Origin: Arthrobacter terricola
Lineage (GTDB): Bacteria > Actinomycetota > Actinomycetes > Actinomycetales > Micrococcaceae
DNA: 64,000 nucleotides
Direction: 5' to 3'
Assembly: GCF_004354015.1 (NCBI RefSeq)
Contig: NZ_SMRU01000008.1
Span: 115,803 to 179,802, forward strand
Shown here: positions 37,201-46,561 of the stretch, piece after piece
Layout of the letters: every line of letters starts with the position of its first letter
Numbering within the stretch: the first letter of the stretch is position 1
The notes under the pieces: generated by a model
Told to the model about the DNA's origin: nothing
The model's database searches: none
What the model saw: only the letters and a program-made list of their open reading frames with translations
Translations under genes and position numbers: made by a program

Positions 37201-37936
37201 GGAAGCGGGACTCCAGTTGCTCTTCCACTGCGATCGGCTCGCCGGAATCGCCGGTCGCAGCAGTCACCCGATAGGCGGACTTGCCCTTGACCTCGGTGAC
37301 CACGTCCACGAGCTTCGTGTCCCGGTAAACGAGCCCGACGCCGTCGTCCGTGCAGTGTGTTTCGCCCAGGATGCCTTCGGTCACGAGCTTGTGGACAAGC
37401 GGGCGCCGGCCTGGCTCGGAGTCGTAATGGACGCCGTTGGCGTAAGGGAGGAGGCCCAGGCCGTTGGTGACCGCGCGCAGTTCGGGGCCGTACGAATCGG
37501 TGGTGCCGCCTTCGAACCAGCAGATGGATCCTGCCGACACCCCGGCAAGCACCACGCCGTGGTCCCAAACCCGCTTGAGGATGGCGTCGAAGCCGTGCGC
37601 GCGCCAGACCGCCAGGAGGTTGACCACCGAGCCGCCGTTGACCCAAACAACGTCCTGTTCCAGGAGATGGGCTTCCGGATCGGCATGGTTGGGCATGGTG
37701 AAGAGGTTCACGTGGGTGAAGTCGAAGCCGGAGATCCGGGCAGCCTGGTCCAACTCGGCGGCGAACCAGCGCTGGTCTCCGGACGCCGTACCGAGGTGGG
37801 CAACGCGCGGGGCGCGGCCGCTCACTCCGGAGAGTTCGACGGCGTGATGCACCAAGAGGTCGAACTCCATCCTGGTGCGGTGGCCTGATTTATACCCGCC
37901 GGAGGTCGCCAAAATGGTGCGCTCCTTAGCCGCCAT
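37193..37936 (-). CDS. Peptidase S51-family protein (peptidase E-like)
   Basis: Serine hydrolase of 247 aa with the S51 nucleophile elbow GVSAGSICWFEGG and preceding VVWVNGGSVVNLL; a late GLVYRDTKL strand completes the core. Family members are dipeptidase E (Asp-X) or cyanophycinase. The peptide transporter and amidase next door fit a peptide/amide salvage role, an inference. The ATG at 37936 has a perfect AGGAGG site 7 nt upstream. Confidence 0.87.
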   Translation of the reverse strand: MAAKERTILATSGGYKSGHRTRMEFDLLVHHAVELSGVSGRAPRVAHLGTASGDQRWFAAELDQAARISGFDFTHVNLFTMPNHADPEAHLLEQDVVWVNGGSVVNLLAVWRAHGFDAILKRVWDHGVVLAGVSAGSICWFEGGTTDSYGPELRAVTNGLGLLPYANGVHYDSEPGRRPLVHKLVTEGILGETHCTDDGVGLVYRDTKLVDVVTEVKGKSAYRVTAATGDSGEPIAVEEQLESRFLG

Positions 37937-38130
37937 GTGGCTGCCTCCTGACTTGGTGGGTCGCGGTCCTTGCACCATCCTTGCGACGGCGATCGTTAGC
38001 CAAGACTAATGCTGCGGCGGGGGAGTGAGGAAGAATTGGACCGCCCCACGCCGCGAGGGTTCGCTCCGGTGGGCGGCGTGAGGTGGGGATAGGCTTGATT
38101 AAGATCCGATTTCCGTTGGAAGGAACTCAT

Positions 38131-38457
38131 GTGAGCGATTTCGAGACCGTGCCCGTAGGCGATGTTCCTGCTGACGCGAAGATCTTGGACGTCCGGGAGG
38201 ATTACGAATGGGAGGCGGGCCACGCCGTGGGGGCCCTGCACATTCCGCTGAACGAGATTCCGGCCCGCCTGGACGAACTCGATCCCGACGAGGACCTGTT
38301 CGTTATTTGCCGGACGGGCGGCCGATCCTTCCGCGCTGTCCAATGGCTTGTGGGCCAGGGATACAGCGCCACGAATGTGGCCGGCGGGATGGACATGTGG
38401 CTGGAAACCGGCAGGCCAATGGTTTCGGAGAACGGCCTCAAGCCGGTCGTCCTCTAG
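38131..38457 (+). CDS. Rhodanese-like sulfurtransferase
   Basis: Single-domain rhodanese of 108 aa. The active-site loop is CRTGGRS with Cys60; ILDVREDYEWEAGHAVGALHIP is the normal N-terminal half. It may handle sulfane sulfur. The GTG at 38131 is chosen for its GGAAGGA site at 38117-38123, 7 nt upstream. It lies 29 bp before pheA. Confidence 0.9.
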   Translation: MSDFETVPVGDVPADAKILDVREDYEWEAGHAVGALHIPLNEIPARLDELDPDEDLFVICRTGGRSFRAVQWLVGQGYSATNVAGGMDMWLETGRPMVSENGLKPVVL

Positions 38458-38486
38458 CTCGAAGCATTACTCCTAAGGAATATTTG

Positions 38487-39458
38487 ATGGCGTCCGCGCT
38501 CACCTACACCTTCCTCGGCCCGGAAGGCACTTTCACTGAGGCCGCCCTCCTGCAGGTTCCCGGCGCCGCCGAGGCAAACCGGGTGCCCTGCTCCAACGTG
38601 AACACCGCTTTGGAACGGGTCCGCCAAGGCCGAGCGGATGCGGCAATGGTGCCTATCGAGAATTCGGTAGAGGGCGGAGTGACGGCCACGCTGGATGCCA
38701 TCGCCACAGGCACGGAACTCCGGATCATCCGCGAAGCGCTTGTGCCCATCACTTTCGTTCTGGTGGCCCGCCCCGGCGTGAAGATTACGGACATCCGACG
38801 AGTTTCCACGCACGGCCACGCGTGGGCCCAGTGCCGGTTGTGGGTCGATGAAAATATCCCGAATGCGGAATACGTTCCTGGCTCCTCAACCGCGGCAGCC
38901 GCCGTCGGGCTCCTCGAAGACGGTGCGCACTACGAAGCGGCCATTTGCTCCCCGCTCGTCGCGGCCGAAAGGCCGGGGCTAAACGCGCTTGCCGAGAACA
39001 TCGGGGACAACCCGGGCGCGGTCACGCGCTTCGTCCTCGTCAGCCGGCCCGGAGCGCTCCCGGAACGCAGCGGAGCGGACAAGACCACCGTCGTCGTACC
39101 CCTCCCGGAGGACCGCCCGGGTGCCTTGATGGAGATCCTGGATCAGTTCGCCTCAAGGGGCGTCAACCTTAGCCGGATCGAATCCCGCCCCACGGGGCAG
39201 TACCTCGGCCACTACTTCTTCAGCATCGACGCCGACGGGCACGCCTCGGACGCGCGGGTCGCGGACGCCCTCGCGGGCCTGCACCGCATCAGTCCCGCCA
39301 CGCGATTCCTGGGTTCCTACGCGCGGGCGGATCAACAAAAGGCGGTCGTTTCGCCGCACACGTCGGACGCCGCCTTCGCGTCGGCCCATGCCTGGGTCCG
39401 AAGCATTCTGGAGCCGGAATCGAGCCACGACCCTATTCCACAGGCGCTGGATAATTGA
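38487..39458 (+). CDS. pheA: Prephenate dehydratase
   Basis: Converts prephenate to phenylpyruvate in phenylalanine synthesis. The 323-aa sequence has the catalytic domain (FLGPEGTFTE, PIENSVEGGV, RVSTHGHAWAQC and a TRFVLVSR segment with the key Thr-Arg-Phe) followed by an ACT domain (about 200-275, ESRPTGQYLGHYFFSIDADG) for feedback inhibition by phenylalanine. There is no chorismate mutase domain. A TAAGGAA site precedes the ATG. Confidence 0.95.
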   Translation: MASALTYTFLGPEGTFTEAALLQVPGAAEANRVPCSNVNTALERVRQGRADAAMVPIENSVEGGVTATLDAIATGTELRIIREALVPITFVLVARPGVKITDIRRVSTHGHAWAQCRLWVDENIPNAEYVPGSSTAAAAVGLLEDGAHYEAAICSPLVAAERPGLNALAENIGDNPGAVTRFVLVSRPGALPERSGADKTTVVVPLPEDRPGALMEILDQFASRGVNLSRIESRPTGQYLGHYFFSIDADGHASDARVADALAGLHRISPATRFLGSYARADQQKAVVSPHTSDAAFASAHAWVRSILEPESSHDPIPQALDN

Positions 39459-39549
39459 CTCTTCAACCCCTATCGCGTGGCTGAAACTGTGCGTATGCTT
39501 GCTTGATCCATAGAGGATGGACGCATGCCCCAAACGGAGGGAGCGGGCC

Positions 39550-39768
39550 ATGTCAGGAAATAAGAACGACACCAGCGGACAGGGAATGATCGTCAACCCG
39601 AAGCCCAAGGCGGACAACCAGGATTGGGACGGTGACGAGGCCGACCGCGCTGATCGCCTGCGTTTCGAAGAAGAACAAGCGATGATCCGCGAGCAGTCCG
39701 AAGCCCGTGCGGCCGCGAAAGCCGCGGCAGAACGCAAAGCGGCAGAAGAAGCCCAACACAGCGAATAA
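39550..39768 (+). CDS. Small charged protein of unknown function
   Basis: I do not recognise this 72-aa protein. It starts MSGNKNDTSGQG and has an acidic middle (DWDGDEADRADR) and a helical Glu/Ala/Lys-rich tail that could be a short coiled coil. A GGAGGGAG site lies before the ATG at 39550. It is convergent with the lipid kinase gene, 10 bp between stops. Confidence 0.68.
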   Translation: MSGNKNDTSGQGMIVNPKPKADNQDWDGDEADRADRLRFEEEQAMIREQSEARAAAKAAAERKAAEEAQHSE

Positions 39769-39778
39769 CGCAGTACAG

Positions 39779-40831
39779 CTAGCGGTCCTGCACACGAACC
39801 AGCAGCGAACGCGGCTCAACCTGGACTGTAACCTTCGTGGCCTCGCCGGCGGGATCGCCGTCGAGTTGCGTTGCCATCGGCTCGTTGCTCCGGATGACCA
39901 CTTTGCCGGTGCGGTAAAAGTTCATGACCGGCAGGTTGCGCTTGTGCTTGAACAGGATTTTGGCGTACATCGCGAGCCAGCCGATAGCGCTGCGCGGACT
40001 CATGACAACCACGTCGAGGACGCCGTCATCAATCATTGCGCCCGGGATGAAATCGATGCCGCCGGGAATCAGGCCGCAGTTCGCGAAAAGGATGCTGCGG
40101 ATCTTCCGGGATTGTTCGGGCTCGTCATCCATGGCGATGCTGACCCTTTTGCGCCTGCCCGGCAGGTGGCGTACGCCCGCTTCCGTATAAGCCAGCCAGC
40201 CGACTGCCTTCTTGAGGTCGTCGTTGGTGTCGCCCACCACTTCGGCGTCCAGGCCCATCCCCGCGATAACTAGGAAGGCATGCTCTGACGAGGCCCCGGT
40301 GTGCTCGTTGTGGATGGACATCCGTGCAGTGTCGATATAGCGCTGGTGGCCGAAGAGGGCGATGTCGACGTTGCCGCGCAGGTTGTTGACATCGAGATCG
40401 ACGTTTCGAGCCAGAAGGTTGCCGGTACCCAACGGAATAAGGCCCATGGCCACCCCCGTGTGCGCGAGGGCCTCGGCGACCACCCGCACGGTTCCGTCGC
40501 CGCCGCCCACAAGCACGACGTCGGCACGGTAGTTCAGTGCCTCCCTCGCCTGGGAGTGCCCGGGATCGTCAGCGGTGGTGTCGAAGAACCTGGGCTCGTC
40601 CCAGCCGGCGATGTGGCAGGCTTCCCGGATGATCTTCCGGGCTTCCTCGGCCTTGCTTTTGACCGGGTTGAGGACCACCGCGACCCTCTGCAGCCCGGGT
40701 CCTGGCTTGTGCGAGTCCTCATGCACGGCACTGCGGGTGTGCCTGGCTTTGAGCCGGCGCACACCCCACCAACTGGAGACGGCAAAGACCACGCCCCCAG
40801 CCAGAATCACGTACAGGATCCAGTTGCTCAT
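39779..40831 (-). CDS. Diacylglycerol kinase-family lipid kinase
   Basis: DagK/YegS-type kinase of 350 aa. One N-terminal transmembrane helix (about 5-24) anchors it to the membrane. The nucleotide motif [14 protein letters not shown] is near 110, followed by [14 protein letters not shown], both diagnostic. The substrate, probably diacylglycerol or another lipid alcohol, is inferred. Start ATG at 40831; divergent from serS. Confidence 0.92.
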   Translation of the reverse strand: MSNWILYVILAGGVVFAVSSWWGVRRLKARHTRSAVHEDSHKPGPGLQRVAVVLNPVKSKAEEARKIIREACHIAGWDEPRFFDTTADDPGHSQAREALNYRADVVLVGGGDGTVRVVAEALAHTGVAMGLIPLGTGNLLARNVDLDVNNLRGNVDIALFGHQRYIDTARMSIHNEHTGASSEHAFLVIAGMGLDAEVVGDTNDDLKKAVGWLAYTEAGVRHLPGRRKRVSIAMDDEPEQSRKIRSILFANCGLIPGGIDFIPGAMIDDGVLDVVVMSPRSAIGWLAMYAKILFKHKRNLPVMNFYRTGKVVIRSNEPMATQLDGDPAGEATKVTVQVEPRSLLVRVQDR

Positions 40832-40942
40832 GCTAGTCCAACCCTATCCCGCCAACCGCGCCGCGAGGACGTGCGCAGAAAGGTGCCGGCCGCCGTCGTG
40901 CGCTATCCGCGGAGGCGCGGTCTGATTCGATACTCTTGTCTG

Positions 40943-42223
40943 GTGATCGACGTAAAAGACCTCAGCGAAAACCCGGACAAGTTCCGTGCCAGCCAGCGCG
41001 CCCGCGGCGCCGACGAGTCGATCGTGGACGCGATCATTTCCGCCGACGCAGACCGCCGCGCGGCCCTGATCCGTTATGAGGGCCTCCGTGCGGAGCAGAA
41101 TGTCTTCGGCAAGAAAGTGGCGCAGGCCAAGGGCGAGGAAAAGCAAGCCCTGCTGGCTGAGGTCAAAGAGTTGGCCAACGCAGTGAAGGCAGCGTCTGTC
41201 GAGGCCGATGCCGCGCAGGCGAAGCAGGAAGAGCTGCTCCGCGTCATCCCCAACTTGATCGTGGATGGCATTCCTGCGGGCGGCGAGGACGACTTTGTGG
41301 TGGTCAAGACTGTCGGAACTCCCCGCGAATTCCCCGATTTCGAGCCGAAGGACCACCTGGAAATCGGCGAACTGATTGGCGCGATCGACATGGAGCGTGG
41401 CGCGAAGGTGTCCGGCGCGCGCTTCTACTTCCTGCGCGGCGTAGGTGCCCGCCTGGAAATGGCCCTCTTGCAGATGGCCATGGACCAAGCGATTGAGGCT
41501 GGCTTCGTGCCGATGATCACGCCCACTTTGGTGCGTCCGGAGACCATGCAGGGTACCGGTTTCGATGTAAAGCACGACGCCGAGATCTACCGTCTTGCTG
41601 AAGACGACCTTTACCTTGTGGGAACCTCGGAGGTCCCCTTGGCCGGGTACCACGCGGACGAAATCCTGGACCTTTCGGAAGGCCCCATCCGCTACGCCGG
41701 GCAGAGCTCCTGCTACCGTCGCGAGGCCGGTTCCCATGGCAAGGACACCCGCGGCATCATCCGCGTCCACCAGTTCAACAAGGTGGAGATGTTCATCTAC
41801 ACCACTGCCGAAGAGGCTGAGGCCGAGCACCAGCGCCTGCTGGCATGGGAGGAGCAAATGTTGGCTAAGGTCGAGCTTCCCTACCGCGTGATCGACACCG
41901 CCGCCGGTGACCTCGGCATGTCCGCGGCCCGCAAGTTCGACTGCGAAGCTTGGGTTCCCACGCAGAACGCGTACCGCGAGCTCACCTCGACGTCCAACTG
42001 CACCACGTTCCAGGCCCGTCGCCTCAACATCCGTGAGCGCGTGGTCAATGAGGAAGGCGTTTCCAAGGGCACCCGCGCTGTTGCCACGCTGAATGGCACT
42101 TTGGCCACGACGCGTTGGATTGTCGCCATTCTGGAGCACCACCAGAACGCCGATGGTTCGGTCAACGTCCCGAAAGCACTGCAGAAGTACCTTGGCGGCC
42201 TTGAGGTTCTGCCGGTTATCTAG
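40943..42223 (+). CDS. serS: Serine--tRNA ligase
   Basis: Charges tRNA-Ser (and tRNA-Sec) with serine. The 426-aa class II enzyme has the N-terminal helical coiled-coil arm (about 30-100) and the class II motifs: motif 2 in [24 protein letters not shown] (starts near 251) and motif 3 in [15 protein letters not shown] near the end. GTSEVPL in the serine pocket is also present. GTG at 40943 is the start. A large inverted repeat lies 6 bp after the stop. Confidence 0.97.
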   Translation: MIDVKDLSENPDKFRASQRARGADESIVDAIISADADRRAALIRYEGLRAEQNVFGKKVAQAKGEEKQALLAEVKELANAVKAASVEADAAQAKQEELLRVIPNLIVDGIPAGGEDDFVVVKTVGTPREFPDFEPKDHLEIGELIGAIDMERGAKVSGARFYFLRGVGARLEMALLQMAMDQAIEAGFVPMITPTLVRPETMQGTGFDVKHDAEIYRLAEDDLYLVGTSEVPLAGYHADEILDLSEGPIRYAGQSSCYRREAGSHGKDTRGIIRVHQFNKVEMFIYTTAEEAEAEHQRLLAWEEQMLAKVELPYRVIDTAAGDLGMSAARKFDCEAWVPTQNAYRELTSTSNCTTFQARRLNIRERVVNEEGVSKGTRAVATLNGTLATTRWIVAILEHHQNADGSVNVPKALQKYLGGLEVLPVI

Positions 42224-42229
42224 GGTGAT

Positions 42230-42286
42230 CCGGGGCTTGTTTCTGATTCCTGTGCTTGAGGCGCCGGGATCAGAAACAAGCCCCGG
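42230..42286. terminator. Large inverted repeat after serS, probable terminator
   Basis: An 18-bp perfect stem (42230-42247 with 42269-42286) encloses a 21-nt loop. No T-tract follows, so it may work as an atypical terminator or an mRNA 3'-end stabiliser. Confidence 0.6.
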
Positions 42287-42391
42287 AGTCTTGGTGGTGA
42301 GTGGGGTTTGACCTGCCCTCCACAGCGCCGCTTCTCCACATAGGGGAATTTCCGGGCTGACGCGGCGGATCGATCCGGGGACAGTAATTCC

Positions 42392-43399
42392 ATGGATATC
42401 CCGCCCCAGCTCATCGTCTCGGCTGAGCGACTCGCCCTCAGCGGCTCAACATCGTCCATCCACCGGCGTTTCCGGGCGGGTCGCTATGTTCGGCTGAGGC
42501 GCGGCTACTACGTGGAAACCTCGGTTTGGGTCGAAGCCACGCCCGCTGAGCGATTCGAATGGTCGGCCGCGGCAGTGGGTCTCGCGTTCGAACAGCCGGT
42601 GTTCCACGGAGAGTCGGCTGCGGTTGTCCTTGGCATTCCCACACTGCGGACGCCTCCGCTCGTCGAACTGGCTACGGACTCCGAACGAATCACTGGCAGG
42701 CGGCCTCCAACCTTCACGGTGCACGGACAAAGTGCGCTTGCCGAACAGGCTCGGAACCTCGGAAACTACCCCATGCGCTATGTGCTGCGGCGGGACGTCG
42801 ACGCGGTGGTGTCCGGGCAGTTTGCATGCACCAGCTTGGTCCAAACGGCGGTCGACGTCATGATTTCATCGTCATTCAGCAAGGCCCTTGTAGTGGCCGA
42901 GGGGGTCGCCCGGGCCCTGGTGGATCAAGGAACGCTGGACCGCGACGCATGCCTCGCCGATCATCCAGGCATCGCCGAGGAACTCGACGGAATCTCGTCG
43001 GAAGCCACCGGACTCCGGACACACCGTCTTGCCCGATTGGCCCAGGCGAAGTCCGAATCGGTGGGTGAATCGTTCAGCAAGGCCGCATTTGAGCTCTTGG
43101 ATTTCGAGCAGCCCATGCAACAGCACACGATTTACGATTCCGGACAATTCGTTGCGAGGACGGACTTCTGGTGGCCGCAGCAAAACGTAGTCGGCGAATT
43201 CGACGGCAAGGCCAAATACGTCGACAAGGAGCTGCGAGGACGTCTGACCGCCGAGGAAATCGTATACCAGGAGAAGCTCAGGGAAGACCGCATAAGGTCG
43301 CTGGCCTTCGCCTTTGTGAGGTGGAGCTGGGCAGACCTGGAGCAACCTGGCCTGCTGCGGCAAAAGCTATTGCGTGCCGGCCTGCGCCCCCGGTCTTGA
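42392..43399 (+). CDS. AbiEi-like N-terminal domain fused to a VSR/DUF559-like nuclease domain
   Basis: Protein of 335 aa. The N-terminus looks like AbiEi-type antitoxin/regulator proteins (winged-helix-like start, then RRFRAGRYVRLRRGYYV and the HGESAAVVLGIP segment). The C-terminal domain (about 220-330) has nuclease-like residues: Glu226 in GESFS, Asp258 in ARTDFWWP and Glu269/Asp271/Lys273 in VGEFDGKAKY, a plausible PD-(D/E)xK site. No AbiEii-type toxin gene is adjacent. This orphan form is common in actinobacteria as far as I recall; its function is not known. Confidence 0.75.
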   Translation: MDIPPQLIVSAERLALSGSTSSIHRRFRAGRYVRLRRGYYVETSVWVEATPAERFEWSAAAVGLAFEQPVFHGESAAVVLGIPTLRTPPLVELATDSERITGRRPPTFTVHGQSALAEQARNLGNYPMRYVLRRDVDAVVSGQFACTSLVQTAVDVMISSSFSKALVVAEGVARALVDQGTLDRDACLADHPGIAEELDGISSEATGLRTHRLARLAQAKSESVGESFSKAAFELLDFEQPMQQHTIYDSGQFVARTDFWWPQQNVVGEFDGKAKYVDKELRGRLTAEEIVYQEKLREDRIRSLAFAFVRWSWADLEQPGLLRQKLLRAGLRPRS

Positions 43400-43522
43400 C
43401 CTGGCTCCGACTGACGACTTGCGTGACGCCGACGCTTGTTTAGCGTTCCCGTGGCACGAGCGCCGGTATGTGAAACAAGCGCCCGGCCTAGGGGACAGGC
43501 CAGCCCAGGTAAATACCCACAC

Positions 43523-43531
43523 TGTGGATAA
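43523..43531 (+). promoter_or_regulatory. Perfect DnaA box
   Basis: TGTGGATAA is the exact complement of the consensus TTATCCACA. It lies 83 bp before the HAD gene ATG. A single box can arise by chance, so function is uncertain. Confidence 0.4.
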
Positions 43532-43613
43532 CGTCGGAGTATTCACCGCTTGTTAATCCGCTACTGTGGCCTTCGTCCTAGCTGGTCTTTGCCGGGTCTG
43601 CTTCACTGGAGGC

Positions 43614-44459
43614 ATGACTATTTTGACTGGAAACTCAGTCGCTGGCATCGATGACCAGCGGAATGTAAATCGAAAGCTCATGATCGCATTGGACGTTGAC
43701 GGGACCCTCGTGGACCACGACGGCCACATGTCACCGGACGTTCGGGATGCTGCCAAAGCAGTGGTTGCAGACGGCCACGATGTCCTGATCGCCACCGGAC
43801 GTTCCTTGAATGCAACCCTGCCCGTCATTGAGCAAATCGGCATGGACCGGGGCTACGCCGTCTGCAGTAACGGCGGCGTGACATTGAAGCTCGATCCCGG
43901 CCTGGAGGACGGCTACTCGATCATCCACAGGGCAACCTTCGACCCCGCGCCGGCCCTCTTGGCGCTCCGCGAACAGCTCCCGTCCGCCAAGTACGCGCTC
44001 GAGGATGAGAACGGAAACTTCCTCTCCACGGAGCGCTTCCAGGATGCGAGTTTCGGGGTCGAAGCGATGGGCGTCGACTTCCAGACCATGCTGGAGGCCA
44101 CGGCTGTTCGTGTTGTCGTGTTCAGCAGCGAAAATACCGCCGAGGAATTCTCGACGGCCATCAGGAGCATCGGACTTTCCGGCGTGACGTACTCAGTGGG
44201 CTGGACGGCCTGGCTGGATATCGCCGCCGCAGGAGTAACCAAGGCCAGCGCACTCGAGCAGCTGCGCCGCCGGCTCGGCACGCAACCGCACCACACGATT
44301 GCCATCGGCGACGGACGCAACGACATCGAGATGCTCACTTGGGCTGGCCGCGGCGTTGCCATGGGCCAGGCTCCCGTGGAGGTGCTCGCCGTAGCGGACG
44401 AGGTCACCGCGTCAGTGTACGACGACGGTGCGGCCCTCGTGCTGCGAAGCCTCCTCTAG
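43614..44459 (+). CDS. HAD-superfamily Cof-type phosphatase
   Basis: Second HAD hydrolase of the window, 281 aa. Motif I is ALDVDGTLVD, motif II is IATGRS, a Lys sits in GVTKASAL, and motif IV is IGDGRNDIEML; a C2 cap lies between. The substrate is unknown. The ATG at 43614 is used, although its GGAGG is only 1 nt away; a later ATG (43680) directly before the core domain is an alternative that would drop about 22 residues. Confidence 0.9.
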   Translation: MTILTGNSVAGIDDQRNVNRKLMIALDVDGTLVDHDGHMSPDVRDAAKAVVADGHDVLIATGRSLNATLPVIEQIGMDRGYAVCSNGGVTLKLDPGLEDGYSIIHRATFDPAPALLALREQLPSAKYALEDENGNFLSTERFQDASFGVEAMGVDFQTMLEATAVRVVVFSSENTAEEFSTAIRSIGLSGVTYSVGWTAWLDIAAAGVTKASALEQLRRRLGTQPHHTIAIGDGRNDIEMLTWAGRGVAMGQAPVEVLAVADEVTASVYDDGAALVLRSLL

Positions 44460-44487
44460 CGCACGCACTTGGATGGGCGCCGGCACC

Positions 44488-44525
44488 AAAGCCAAACACA
44501 ATGATGCCCGGGCCTTGGCTTTTGA
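44488..44525. terminator. Weak hairpin between convergent genes
   Basis: AAAGCCAA (44488-44495) pairs with TTGGCTTT (44515-44522), the 3' arm ending in a T run. It lies between the HAD and SRPBCC gene ends. Confidence 0.45.
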
Positions 44526-44563
44526 GCATCAATCCGACTAGACCCGGGTACCACGCATAGGTG

Positions 44564-45112
44564 TCAGATGTTCGGCGTCCCGTTCTCGGTGGTTCCATCC
44601 TCCAGCGGCGTGCCGCTACCAAGAGTGTCGCCATGAACAGGGCCGCTGCCTTCGACGGCGACGCCGCCCACGGTCCCGCGCCAGGCACCTGTCTCGCGTT
44701 GCCGCTCTTCGATGAAGTCTTTGAATTTGTCCAAGTCGGCGGCCACTTGCATCTCGTCCGCGGAAAGCGCGGCACCGGCCTTTTCGGTAAAGGTTTCCGG
44801 CTCCCACTCGAGGGTCACGCTCACTCCTGAGCGGTCCGGACCGAGGACGTCGAAGCGGACCGATCCTGCGTTGCGGGGTTGTTCCAGGCTTTCCCAGCTG
44901 ATGATGGTGTCCGGGACCTGCTCGGTGATTCGCGCATCGTATTCACGCTTGACGCCCGAAATCTTGGTGGAGAAATGCAGCGTGGCATCGTCGATCTGGC
45001 GGACGTCTTCCACTCCGCTCATGAAACGGGGGAAAGATTCGAATTGCGTCCATTGGTTGTAGGCGACCGATACAGGAACTTCGACCTCAACAGCCTTCGT
45101 GATGGTGTGCAT
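44564..45112 (-). CDS. SRPBCC-family (polyketide cyclase-like) protein
   Basis: START-like helix-grip protein of 182 aa. The domain covers about residues 1-145: VEVEVPVSVAYNQWTQFESFP and PDTIISWESL are typical. A Gly/Thr-rich acidic tail of about 35 residues follows. Ligand and role are unknown. The ATG at 45112 has an AGGAGA site 8 nt upstream. Confidence 0.85.
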   Translation of the reverse strand: MHTITKAVEVEVPVSVAYNQWTQFESFPRFMSGVEDVRQIDDATLHFSTKISGVKREYDARITEQVPDTIISWESLEQPRNAGSVRFDVLGPDRSGVSVTLEWEPETFTEKAGAALSADEMQVAADLDKFKDFIEERQRETGAWRGTVGGVAVEGSGPVHGDTLGSGTPLEDGTTENGTPNI

Positions 45113-45279
45113 GTGTGAATCTCCTAGTTTGGTTCCGTTCTCGACTGAAGTGGCTTGGACAGGGCCGCCGCCCCCCAGATTCGACGACGGCGACGGCGAT
45201 GTCCCGCAGCTCGATGATCCATGGGTCCTCCGATTTCCGGATGGATCTACCTTCGAGCCTAGACCCGCCGAAAGAAAAT

Positions 45280-45295
45280 AGTAAGCAGACTTACT
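45280..45295. promoter_or_regulatory. Inverted repeat AGTAAG-4-CTTACT upstream of the SRPBCC gene
   Basis: Arms AGTAAG (45280-45285) and CTTACT (45290-45295) are perfect inverted copies, in an A/T-rich patch 168 bp from the SRPBCC start and 53 bp from the end of the FUSC gene. Candidate regulator site; no protein can be named. Confidence 0.45.
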
Positions 45296-45347
45296 TAATT
45301 GGTCCTGCAATCCATCCGGTCAGCGGGTGACACCCCCTGAGCCTGAA

Positions 45348-46430
45348 TTAGTCGGCCTCTGAGATCACGGTGATCATTCGCCGCAGGCTCATGGCCACCG
45401 AGGCGGCAGCGTTCACGGAAGCCTGACCGGCCGCGGCTTCGGTGATCGAAACGCCTAGCGTTGCCACTCCTTCCTTGGCTTCGGCAATGCGGTCTTTCAA
45501 GCGCCGGGCTTCGCCGTTCCGCCATTCGTTGATGACTCCGGCCACCGCTTCCAAAGCTCCCGAGAGGTTCGCGAGGACGCCGTCCGGGATGACCGTTCCA
45601 GCGTCCTTCTCCCAGATCACGCTCTGCAGGACATCGGTGATGTCCTGCACGTGGAAGGTCAGCCGTTCGACGGTCCTCAGGCCCACCAGGTCGGACGGGA
45701 GGCGGCGCGCTCGACGGCGGGACCGTGGGTTCGCTTTGGCGCTTAGTTCCGCTTCCCCAACGGCAGTCCGCACAGCCGTCGCGGTCCGTGACAGTTCACC
45801 GCTGCGTCCGGCCCACTCCTCGTGATTGGGTGGCCATGATTCGGTCATGGCCATCGCCATGTCTTGCAATTGCCGGGAAAGGGCGCGTTGGTGGCCGGCA
45901 ATTGCCGGATCGATGCCCTCGAGGTGCAAGGGCGGGAAGACCACCCAATTGATGAGTATTCCCACCGCGACCCCCATGCCCATTTGGAGGACGTAGCCGA
46001 AGGAAAACCCGGGGGCATTCGAGTTGCCCAGGACAAGCACGAAGAGGGCCGCCATCGGGACCCATTCGGAAGCGGCCCCCAGGCGTGGAAGGCCGCCGAT
46101 GACGACTCCGATTCCCACCACCACCGCAACGGAAAAGGCGCTGGGCGTGGCTACCGTGGTGACGGCGAAGGCCATGGCGATTCCCAGGCTGAGTCCCAGC
46201 AGGCTCTGCAGTCCGTGCTTGGCCGAGGCCACGACGGTGGGGTGCATGCTGACCAGCACGCCAAGGGGAGCGTAGTAAGGGTAGGACGCGGCTGGTCCCG
46301 GCATCAACGGCGCCAAATACCAGGCCAGTCCGGCGGCGAGGGCCGTTTTTCCGGCAAAAAGGAGATGGTGTCGCGATGCGGCTTGCCGGAGCGCGGGGAG
46401 GAGCCGCCGAAGCTGTGGCTTGAGGCTCAT
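45348..46430 (-). CDS. FUSC-family membrane protein (aromatic acid exporter-like)
   Basis: Protein of 360 aa. The N-terminal half has about six hydrophobic helices (about 25-165) with the YYAPLGVLVSMHPTV segment of FUSC/ArAE proteins. The C-terminal half is a soluble helical domain. This is half the size of E. coli AaeB-type proteins and probably dimerises. Export of aromatic acids or other organic ions is inferred. The ATG at 46430 is chosen by homology of the first helix; there is no strong ribosome site. Confidence 0.82.
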   Translation of the reverse strand: MSLKPQLRRLLPALRQAASRHHLLFAGKTALAAGLAWYLAPLMPGPAASYPYYAPLGVLVSMHPTVVASAKHGLQSLLGLSLGIAMAFAVTTVATPSAFSVAVVVGIGVVIGGLPRLGAASEWVPMAALFVLVLGNSNAPGFSFGYVLQMGMGVAVGILINWVVFPPLHLEGIDPAIAGHQRALSRQLQDMAMAMTESWPPNHEEWAGRSGELSRTATAVRTAVGEAELSAKANPRSRRRARRLPSDLVGLRTVERLTFHVQDITDVLQSVIWEKDAGTVIPDGVLANLSGALEAVAGVINEWRNGEARRLKDRIAEAKEGVATLGVSITEAAAGQASVNAAASVAMSLRRMITVISEAD

Positions 46431-46561
46431 GGTTCCAACGTAGGCAGGGAGTTGGCTTCCTGTCGAACCGCTGCGCCGTCGCCGCCACACGTGCAAAACG
46501 TCAGAGCCGCGGCCGCGGACGTGCTGGACCGGGCGCAGGCAGCCAAGCAAAACCTCGGCGG

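Noticed and set aside
42230..42286. Large hairpin after serS as a structured riboregulator
   Set aside because: It lies directly after a stop codon and resembles a terminator or 3'-end stabiliser; no conserved riboswitch core is visible.
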